Assembly: GCA_964630775.1 (NCBI GenBank)
Contig: CAZVYY010000026.1
Location: forward strand, 1-64,000
Direction: 5' to 3'
Length of the DNA stretch: 64,000 nucleotides
Source: Anaeroglomus sp964630775
Lineage (GTDB): Bacteria > Planctomycetota > Phycisphaerae > Sedimentisphaerales > Anaerohalosphaeraceae
Shown: positions 54,850 through 61,758 of the stretch, piece after piece
Position numbering within the stretch: the stretch's first letter is position 1
Layout: the number at the start of each line of letters is the position of its first letter
The notes under the pieces: generated by a model
Seen by the model: the letters and a program-made list of their open reading frames with translations, nothing else
What the model was told of the DNA's origin: nothing
Database searches by the model: none
Translations under genes and position numbers: made by a program

Positions 54850-55623
54850 ATGTCATCTAAAACAGCCTTATCCGTGTGTTCGCATCCGGACGATGCGGAA
54901 TTCGTTTGTACCGGAACCATGGCGCTGCTCAAAAAAACAGGCTGGGATATTCAAATCGCCTCCATGACCGCCGGTGATTGCGGCTCAGCGACATTGTCCC
55001 CGGATGAAATCAGCACTATCCGGCGGAAAGAAGGGGCCGATGCCGCCGCAGTGCTGGAAGGGCAGTACCATTGTCTTGAATGCAGGGATGCCTTTATCAT
55101 GTACGACAAGCCCACCTTGATGAAAGTCATTGAGCTGCTCAGACGGGTCAGGCCTGTGGTTGTTTTTGCCCCCAGTCCCCAGGACTATTTTGCCGACCAC
55201 GAAATCACATCTCAACTGGTTCGCACGGCCTGCTTTTGCTGCGGCATCCCGAATATCGTTACGCCCGGTGTCGGGCCTTATAAAGCCGTACCCCATCTGT
55301 ATTATGCCGACCCGACGGGCCTGGTGGATATCTTTGGTACAGAAATCATCCCGTCGTTCTATGTGGACATCAGTACCGTCATTCAGACCAAAGAAAAAAT
55401 GCTTTTATGCCACAGGAGTCAGCGGGACTGGCTGCTGGCCCATCACGGCATGGATCAATATATCGAATCCATGAAAGCCTATGCCGCCCAGCGGGGTGCT
55501 CAATGCGGTGTCCGCTATGCCGAAGGTCTTCGCCAGCATCTGGGGCAGGGCTATCCGCAGGACAATATCCTCAAGACAGAACTGGCCGGATTCATCAAAG
55601 ACCGCCCCGCCTGCAGCCGCTGA
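54850..55623 (+). CDS. PIG-L (LmbE-like) deacetylase
   Basis: A 257-residue zinc deacetylase. Metal motif HPDDAEF near residue 12, and PSPQDYFADHEITSQLV with the DxxxxDH element. It removes an N-acetyl group from amino sugars or related conjugates. No signal peptide, so intracellular. AAGGAGA is well placed. It closes the long gene run before the operator-bearing promoter at 55716, and next to a DegT aminotransferase operon it suggests amino-sugar catabolism. Confidence 0.9.
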   Translation: MSSKTALSVCSHPDDAEFVCTGTMALLKKTGWDIQIASMTAGDCGSATLSPDEISTIRRKEGADAAAVLEGQYHCLECRDAFIMYDKPTLMKVIELLRRVRPVVVFAPSPQDYFADHEITSQLVRTACFCCGIPNIVTPGVGPYKAVPHLYYADPTGLVDIFGTEIIPSFYVDISTVIQTKEKMLLCHRSQRDWLLAHHGMDQYIESMKAYAAQRGAQCGVRYAEGLRQHLGQGYPQDNILKTELAGFIKDRPACSR

Positions 55624-55715
55624 AAGCCGACTGCTTCCGGCTGGCAGCGATTCCCGATAAATGACAAGATAGATTCTGTCCTGAATCGAAAAACAAGACT
55701 GTTTCAAGAAAAGAC

Positions 55716-55759
55716 TTTACTTGAAGGAGTTTATTAGTTATAATCCATTAACGTTAATG
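55716..55759 (+). promoter_or_regulatory. Promoter with the same 14-bp palindromic operator
   Basis: TTTACT (55716-55721), 17 bp, consensus TATAAT (55739-55744), then CATTAACGTTAATG at 55746-55759, one base after the -10. The palindrome and its place are the same as at 38352-38365. The leader to the ATG at 55901 is about 140 bases. Confidence 0.8.
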
Positions 55760-55900
55760 TATCGATAATAGCAGTTTCCATGATGGACCTGCGCAGCCAT
55801 AACAATCCATTCGGGTCAGGGTGAAATAGCCACATTCAAGAATGGACAAGAACATAATCCAAAGATATTTCTACGTATCTAAGTTGAAAGGACAGCGAGC

Positions 55901-57247
55901 ATGAAAACGAACAAATTGGCCATCAACGGCGGCCCCAAAGCGGTAGATACACTGGGACCGTTTCCGACAAAAATAGGCAAAGATGAGCTTCTGGAAGTGC
56001 TGGACCTCTGGCAGTACTCCGGCGAGACGATGGCGAAAATCAGGACGCTGATTGAGCAGGACAAAGGAATCAAAGGCCCCCATTTGTTCCGCTATTACAA
56101 TCCGCGTCCCAGCAAGGTTGCCGCCGCGGAACATGCGATGAAAGACCTGATCGGCACGACCTATTGCATGGCGGCCAATTCCTGTACCTCCACCCTGATC
56201 GCGGCGTACCGGGCACTGGGGATCGGCATGGGCGATGAAGTCATCGTTCCGGCCTATACTTTCTTTGCCACCTCGGCCACCGTTGCTGCATCCAATGCCA
56301 TACCGATTATTGTGGATATTGATGATACACTGTGTATGGCCCCTGAAGCGATCGAAAAAGCCATTACCAAACGAACCAAAGCCATTGTCCCGGTTCACAT
56401 GCGCGGTGCTGCGGCCCAGATGGATGCGATTATGGATATCGCCAATAAGCATGGCATTCCGGTCGTCGAAGACGCTGCTCAGGCCGGCGGCGGTTCGTTC
56501 AAAGGCCGAATGCTCGGCAGCATCGGCACCATCGGCTGCTTCAGTTTTGACTATTACAAAGTGATTGTATCTGGTGAAGGCGGATTTCTGACTACCGACG
56601 ACAAGCGCCTTTACACCCGTGCCCTGAACTGGCATGACTGTGCAGCCTGCTGGCGGCCCGACCGTTTCGGACCGGAACGGGAGAATGAAGACCTGTTCTG
56701 CGGGGAAAACTACCGCATGAGCGAACTGGAGGGAGCGGTGGCCCTGGCTCAGATCCGCAAGGCCAGAACCATTGTGTCCAGACACCATGCCGCCAAGAAA
56801 AAAATCAAAGACGCCATCGAACGCTTCGAGGGACTGACCTTCCGACGCCTGCCGGATGAACAGGGCGACACGGGCATTTGTCTGACGATGTTCATGCCGG
56901 ATGCCCAGACTGCCCGGAATGTGCTGCCTGCCTTACAGGCCGAAGGTGTTCCGGCCGGCGGCATTTATGATTCCAAAATCCGCGATTGGCACATCTATAA
57001 TTACTGGGACCATATTTTACAGTACAAGTCCGTATCGACGGACAGACTGCCCTGGAGCGGTGTCCCGCGTGCTGAATTGCCTAAATACACCAAAGACATG
57101 TGTCCCAATTCGCTGTCCTTATTGGCCCGTGCAATCCTGATTGATATCGATTACAATCTGAGCGATGAAGACTGCGGCAAAATCGCAGCGGCGATCAATA
57201 AAGTGTTGAATGTCTATCTGACCGAAACCAAGGTATTTGTAAAATAA
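55901..57247 (+). CDS. DegT/DnrJ/EryC1/StrS-family aminotransferase
   Basis: A 448-residue PLP enzyme that transfers amino groups to or from keto-sugars or cyclitols. The PLP lysine is in SFDYYKVIVSGEGGFLTTDD; other family stretches are EVIVPAYTFFATSAT and VVEDAAQAGGG. The start at 55901 follows AAAGGA. It is the first gene after the operator-bearing promoter and is followed by two isomerases, a kinase and a dehydrogenase, so it likely works in catabolism rather than surface-sugar synthesis. Confidence 0.93.
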   Translation: MKTNKLAINGGPKAVDTLGPFPTKIGKDELLEVLDLWQYSGETMAKIRTLIEQDKGIKGPHLFRYYNPRPSKVAAAEHAMKDLIGTTYCMAANSCTSTLIAAYRALGIGMGDEVIVPAYTFFATSATVAASNAIPIIVDIDDTLCMAPEAIEKAITKRTKAIVPVHMRGAAAQMDAIMDIANKHGIPVVEDAAQAGGGSFKGRMLGSIGTIGCFSFDYYKVIVSGEGGFLTTDDKRLYTRALNWHDCAACWRPDRFGPERENEDLFCGENYRMSELEGAVALAQIRKARTIVSRHHAAKKKIKDAIERFEGLTFRRLPDEQGDTGICLTMFMPDAQTARNVLPALQAEGVPAGGIYDSKIRDWHIYNYWDHILQYKSVSTDRLPWSGVPRAELPKYTKDMCPNSLSLLARAILIDIDYNLSDEDCGKIAAAINKVLNVYLTETKVFVK

Positions 57248-57259
57248 CGGAGACCCCTT

Positions 57260-58072
57260 ATGGCTCGTATCAGCGTATGTGCGGAATGCTTTTTTACCGG
57301 CTTGCCGTTTGAAGACAGAGTTGCCAAAATTGCCGATATCGGTTACCGACATATCGAATTCTGGCACCCGGAAGGCACGTTTAACGGCAAAGAGATCGAT
57401 TTTTCGCAGCCCAAAAATGCCGCTAAAATGACAACCGTGGCCGCAGAAAAAAAGATTGCCTACAATGACTTTGCCTTTGGTGCCTGGGATGGTTCGATTG
57501 GCGGCAATGTGACCCGACAAGCCGACCACGATGGTTATATCCGGCAGATTCAGAAAATGCTTGATTTTGCCAAAAGCATCCACTGTTCCAAAGGCATCAT
57601 CCTGTCCGGCCTGGCCCAGGCCAATCTCACCAGCCAGCAGATGAATCAGCACATCCGGATGGCGTTTGCACAAGCCGTTCAGATGGCACAGAAGGCCGGC
57701 GTGACCCTGTTGATTGAACCGCTCAATACCCTCGTGGATCACCCGGGATATTTTTTCAATACAACCGACGAAGCGGTCAAACTCATCCGCGAGTTTAAAA
57801 GCCCCAACCTCAAACTCCTGTATGATGTATATCACATGCAGATTATGCAGGGAAATATTCTTGCATTCATCGACAAGAACATTGATATTATAGGCCACTT
57901 TCATTCTGCCGGCGTCCCCGGCAGGGCGGAACTGTTTGAAACGGAAGTCAACTATCCCCGAATCATCAAAGCCCTTGATGAACTGGGATATCAGGGATGC
58001 TTCGGCCTGGAATATTTCCCCAGGCTGGACCCTCAGGAATCATTAACAAGAACGCTGGACTATCTGAGCTAA
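57260..58072 (+). CDS. Hydroxypyruvate isomerase-like TIM-barrel protein
   Basis: A 270-residue AP-endonuclease-2-fold isomerase. Metal-site acids are in LLIEPLN, LLYDVYHMQIMQGN (with the conserved Asp and His) and FGLEYFP. SVCAECFFTGLPFEDRVAKIADIGY is the usual N-terminus of Hyi-type proteins. GGAG is before the ATG. The substrate may be a sugar or keto-sugar of the operon rather than hydroxypyruvate. 12 bp from the aminotransferase. Confidence 0.85.
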   Translation: MARISVCAECFFTGLPFEDRVAKIADIGYRHIEFWHPEGTFNGKEIDFSQPKNAAKMTTVAAEKKIAYNDFAFGAWDGSIGGNVTRQADHDGYIRQIQKMLDFAKSIHCSKGIILSGLAQANLTSQQMNQHIRMAFAQAVQMAQKAGVTLLIEPLNTLVDHPGYFFNTTDEAVKLIREFKSPNLKLLYDVYHMQIMQGNILAFIDKNIDIIGHFHSAGVPGRAELFETEVNYPRIIKALDELGYQGCFGLEYFPRLDPQESLTRTLDYLS

Positions 58073-58083
58073 GGAGACACGCA

Positions 58084-59118
58084 ATGGCGGGAGTATTTAA
58101 GTTTACATTCGGCCCCTGGAATATCCACGAAGGTGCAGACCCTTTCGGACCCATGGTGAGAAAAACCGTGGAGTTTGGCAAAAAGCTCAAACTGTATAAA
58201 ACCATGGGCTTTGACGGCGTTCAGTTTCATGATGACGATGCAGTTCCCAAAATGAACGACTTGTCCCCTCAGCAAATCATCGAAGAAGCCAAATCCGTCA
58301 AAAAAAGTCTCGAAGATGAAGGATTGGTTGCGGAATTCGTCGCCCCCAGACTCTGGGAAGACCCCCGGACCATTGACGGCGGCTATACCAATAACGACCC
58401 CAAGTGCAGACAGTACGCCATCGACAGGTCCAAACGGGCCATCGATATCGCTGACGCACTCGGGACCAATCTGATTGTTTTGTGGCTTGCCCGCGAAGGC
58501 ACCTACATCCGGGAAGCCAAAGACAGCAAAGTCGCCGTGGACCGTCTTGCCGAGGCCATCAGCACCATGCTGCAATACAATCCCAGGATTAAAATCGCCA
58601 TCGAAGCCAAGCCCAATGAGCCGATGGACCATACTTACCTGCCGACCATCGGTCATGCGATTGGTCTGGGATTGCTGACCTGTGACGCCTCCCGGGTGGG
58701 CTGTGTTATCGAATCGGCCCATGCCATCCTGGCAGGTCTGGATCCCTCCGACGAGATGGGGTACGCCCTGGCTCACCGGAAATTGTGGTCGGTCCACCTG
58801 AATGACCAGAACGGCCTGAAGTTCGACCAGGATAAATCATTCGGTTCCGTGGACCTTCGCAGGGCGTTTAACCAGGTCCGCATCCTTGACAGGCACGATT
58901 ACGGCCGGCAGGGCCAGTGGGTCGGTCTCGATGTCAAAGCCATGCGAAGCCAGAAAGACGCCGTCGCCGCCAAGCATCTGAGCAACAGCAGAACCGTCTT
59001 CCTGAAACTGCTGGAGTTGTCCCGCAGCCTCGATGACGCCAAAGTCAATGCCTTGATTGCAGACCGGGATTACGAAGAACTGGACCTGCTCATCATGAAG
59101 CATCTGTTGGGCTGCTGA
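58084..59118 (+). CDS. Xylose-isomerase-like sugar isomerase
   Basis: A 344-residue TIM barrel with the catalytic signature of xylose isomerases: QFHDDDAVP (His and Asp), IEAKPNEP (metal Glu and Lys) and HLNDQNGLKFDQDKSFGS (second metal site). It is shorter than typical XylA (about 390), so the substrate may differ. The start at 58084 follows AAGGAG; an in-frame ATG at 57997 overlaps the preceding gene and is unlikely. 11 bp after the Hyi-like gene. Confidence 0.85.
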   Translation: MAGVFKFTFGPWNIHEGADPFGPMVRKTVEFGKKLKLYKTMGFDGVQFHDDDAVPKMNDLSPQQIIEEAKSVKKSLEDEGLVAEFVAPRLWEDPRTIDGGYTNNDPKCRQYAIDRSKRAIDIADALGTNLIVLWLAREGTYIREAKDSKVAVDRLAEAISTMLQYNPRIKIAIEAKPNEPMDHTYLPTIGHAIGLGLLTCDASRVGCVIESAHAILAGLDPSDEMGYALAHRKLWSVHLNDQNGLKFDQDKSFGSVDLRRAFNQVRILDRHDYGRQGQWVGLDVKAMRSQKDAVAAKHLSNSRTVFLKLLELSRSLDDAKVNALIADRDYEELDLLIMKHLLGC

Positions 59119-59129
59119 GTCGGGAGATT

Positions 59130-60344
59130 ATGAACAAAGCTGGACAGCACAAAGCCATGGTGGCAGGCCACATCTGCCTGGATATCACCCCCGTCTTCAA
59201 TCCCGATATGAAAGGCAGTTTCAGCACCATCCTTTCGCCGGGAAAGCTGGTCAATGTCGGCAAAGCCGTCCTCAGCACCGGCGGGGCGGTTGCCAACACA
59301 GGTCTTGCCCTGGCCAGACTCGGTGTCGATGTCCTGCTCAACGGCAAAGTCGGGGATGATGAAATTGGTGATGTGATCAAAAAGCTCGTCGGGCCGCAGC
59401 GGGCACCGTCCCTCCGCACCGTGGCAGGGCAGGCCAGTTCCTATAGTGTGGTTCTGGCGCTGCCCGGTATCGACCGGGTGTTTCTGCACAATCCCGGCAC
59501 CAACGATACCTTCACCGCTGCGGATGTGGATTATGACGCCCTGAAAGACTGTTCGCTGTTTCATTTCGGCTATCCAACCCTGATGAAGCAATTCTACGCC
59601 GACCAGGGCGACGAACTGGCCGGCATGTTCCGTCAGGCCCAACAGGCCGGTGTTGTAACCAGCCTCGATGTGACCTTGCCCGACCCCGGCAGCCCCTCGG
59701 GGCAGGTCAACTGGCTGCCGATATTCCGAAAGGTGCTGCCCTATGTGGACATCTTTCTGCCCAGTGTCGAGGAAATCGCCTTTATGCTGGACCGCCGATT
59801 GTTTGAAGCCAGAAAGGCTCAGGCCGGCGATGCCGACCCGGTGCTTGCTTATACCGCCGACGATTGCTCCCGGATGTCCGATCAATTGATGGATATGGGT
59901 GTCGCTGTGGCTGCGATTAAAAACGGCATCCGCGGCTACTATCTCCGTACCGCAGGGCCGGAGCGTCTGGGTGCCATGCGGCGATGCGTTGATTTTGATG
60001 TCAAGTCCTGGGCAGGGCGGCAGTTGTGGTCCGGGTCCTACCGGGCCGACCAGTTCGGTTCTGCCACAGGGGCCGGCGATGCGACCATTGCCGGATTCCT
60101 GACGGCATTCCTGAAAGGCCTGGACCCGGTCACGAGCCTCAAGGTAGCTAATACCGTCGGCTGGCAGAATGTCCGAAGTGTCGATGCCATCAGCGGCATC
60201 GAGGACTGGCAAACCACGCTTCAGATGGTCAAAGATGCGACCCGGCCGATGAATCCGCTGGCTATTCAGGATGCCGGCTGGAGCTATCGACCGGCCCAGC
60301 AGGTATATTATGGACCCTTTGATTGTCAACAGCGGCAGGGATGA
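59130..60344 (+). CDS. PfkB-family carbohydrate kinase
   Basis: A 404-residue sugar kinase. N-terminal glycine motif STGGAVANTGLALARLG and the C-terminal PfkB signature GSATGAGDATIAGFLTAF with the catalytic Asp. About 70-90 residues longer than ribokinase-type members, mainly a central insertion (about 215-260). GGGAG sits before the ATG. It phosphorylates the ketose or keto-acid made by the upstream isomerases, if the operon is one pathway. Confidence 0.92.
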   Translation: MNKAGQHKAMVAGHICLDITPVFNPDMKGSFSTILSPGKLVNVGKAVLSTGGAVANTGLALARLGVDVLLNGKVGDDEIGDVIKKLVGPQRAPSLRTVAGQASSYSVVLALPGIDRVFLHNPGTNDTFTAADVDYDALKDCSLFHFGYPTLMKQFYADQGDELAGMFRQAQQAGVVTSLDVTLPDPGSPSGQVNWLPIFRKVLPYVDIFLPSVEEIAFMLDRRLFEARKAQAGDADPVLAYTADDCSRMSDQLMDMGVAVAAIKNGIRGYYLRTAGPERLGAMRRCVDFDVKSWAGRQLWSGSYRADQFGSATGAGDATIAGFLTAFLKGLDPVTSLKVANTVGWQNVRSVDAISGIEDWQTTLQMVKDATRPMNPLAIQDAGWSYRPAQQVYYGPFDCQQRQG

Positions 60345-60351
60345 CCGCACG

Positions 60352-61548
60352 ATGAACGAACATCTATTCGCAGGATTTGGATTTGGCCCCATTCAGAGCG
60401 GTCTGTTTGCCGCCGAGGCCTTCAAAAGCGGCTGCTTCAAACGCATTGTGATTGCCGAAGTGGACTCGATGCTGGTGGGGGCTCTCCGTACCAATCATGG
60501 CCGGTATGTCGTGAACGTGGCCTCGTTTGACGGCATCAGGACCGAACAGATTGATGGCATCGAGTGTTTCAATCCCGCTGTCGAACAGGACCGCCGGGAA
60601 CTGATCAATGCCCTGTCGCAGGCCACCGAAATCGTCACGGCACTGCCGTCGGTCGATTTTTATGACCGGGGCAGCACGTCGGTCGCCTCGCTCATCCGTC
60701 AGGGTCTCCAGCACAGCACCGCCCATGCAACTCTCATTTACGCTGCCGAAAACAACAATCACGCCGCCGGGATTCTCGAAGACAAGGTTGGCTTCCGGCC
60801 CGCCCATCCCGTCCAGTATCTCAACACCGTCATCGGCAAGATGAGCCAGGTCGTCACCGATAAAAACGAAATCGCCGAAAAGCATCTGACCCCGATTGTT
60901 CCGGGGATTGACCGCGCCTTTCTGGTCGAGGAATTCAACCGGATTTACGTCACCCAGTGCACCATTCCCGGCTTTACCCCGGGCATTTCCGTCTTTATCG
61001 AAAAGACCGATGTGCTGCCTTTTGAAGAGGCCAAGCTCTACGGCCACAACGCCATCCATGCCCTGCTGGCCTATCTGGCCGCACAGAAAGGCTATACGAA
61101 AATGGCCGAGCTGGAGCACGATGCCGAGGTGATGCAGATTGCCCGTGATGCGTTCATCCACGAATCCGGCCGGGCCCTGATTAAAAAATATGCCCATCTC
61201 CACGAGGACCTCTTTACGCCCGCCGGCTATCGGGCCTTTGCCGAAGACCTGCTCAGACGCATGACCAATCCGTGGCTGGCCGACACCGTGGAAAGAGCCG
61301 CCCGAGACCCGCGCCGCAAGCTGGCGGAAAACGACCGGCTGTTCGGTACCCTGCGGCTGTGTCTGGAGCAGGGGGTCGAACCGTCCAACATGGCCAAAGG
61401 CGCTGCGGCGGGGATTGCCTATTTCATCCGTCAGGCCGGTCTTGTGGCGGATACGTCATACGAGCAGGCCTTACGTATGCTCTGGACGACCGACAAAATC
61501 CCATTCCAGACCGAGCTGACCCGGCTGCTCCGCAAAGCCCGTTCATAA
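60352..61548 (+). CDS. Mannitol dehydrogenase-family oxidoreductase
   Basis: A 398-residue polyol or polyol-phosphate dehydrogenase. The Rossmann motif is FAGFGFGPIQSGLFAAEA, and the catalytic KLYGHNAIH (K-x4-N-x2-H) matches the long-chain mannitol dehydrogenases. AAENNNHAAG replaces the usual SCENM loop, so the substrate is probably unusual. The start at 60352 begins directly with the nucleotide-binding domain; ATG 60271 would overlap the kinase gene. It is the last gene of the operon. Confidence 0.85.
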   Translation: MNEHLFAGFGFGPIQSGLFAAEAFKSGCFKRIVIAEVDSMLVGALRTNHGRYVVNVASFDGIRTEQIDGIECFNPAVEQDRRELINALSQATEIVTALPSVDFYDRGSTSVASLIRQGLQHSTAHATLIYAAENNNHAAGILEDKVGFRPAHPVQYLNTVIGKMSQVVTDKNEIAEKHLTPIVPGIDRAFLVEEFNRIYVTQCTIPGFTPGISVFIEKTDVLPFEEAKLYGHNAIHALLAYLAAQKGYTKMAELEHDAEVMQIARDAFIHESGRALIKKYAHLHEDLFTPAGYRAFAEDLLRRMTNPWLADTVERAARDPRRKLAENDRLFGTLRLCLEQGVEPSNMAKGAAAGIAYFIRQAGLVADTSYEQALRMLWTTDKIPFQTELTRLLRKARS

Positions 61549-61637
61549 GGAATGTGTTGGGCAGTAAATTACACCATCACAAATCCCACACCAGAAGCGG
61601 CAATCATTTTATATATTTAAGACAGAAGTATATCCGA

Positions 61638-61661
61638 AAGCATTCGAAATGCTTAAGCATT
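61638..61661. repeat. Stacked inverted repeats upstream of the GH92 gene
   Basis: AAGCATT-CGA-AATGCTT (61638-61654) and the 14-bp perfect palindrome AATGCTTAAGCATT (61648-61661) share the middle arm. There is no T run, so these are not a terminator. They precede an 11-bp-phased repeat array and may be a second regulator site. Confidence 0.6.
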
Positions 61662-61709
61662 GATAGAGGATTGACAAAATGTTGATAAAACATTGATAAT
61701 CTCTTGACT
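61660..61709 (+). repeat. Five direct TTGA hexamers with exact 11-bp spacing
   Basis: TTGATA (61660), TTGACA (61671), TTGATA (61682), TTGATA (61693) and TTGACT (61704). The period of 11 bp places every copy on one face of the helix, as in boxes bound by PhoB/PhoP-type response regulators. The last copy is the -35 of the promoter at 61704-61731. Confidence 0.75.
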
Positions 61710-61731
61710 CTGTAAAGCGAGGCATTAAAAT
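61704..61731 (+). promoter_or_regulatory. Predicted promoter of the GH92 gene
   Basis: TTGACT (61704-61709), 16 bp, TAAAAT (61726-61731); the start codon is 28 bases after the -10. The -35 is the last unit of the 11-bp array, so an activator or repressor at the array would act directly on polymerase. Confidence 0.6.
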
Positions 61732-61758
61732 CCATTTATACTCGAAAGGGATTGATAT

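Noticed and set aside
55780..55824. 14-codon leader peptide before the DegT gene
   Set aside because: No ribosome-binding site, no codon pattern for attenuation and no hairpin to act with it.
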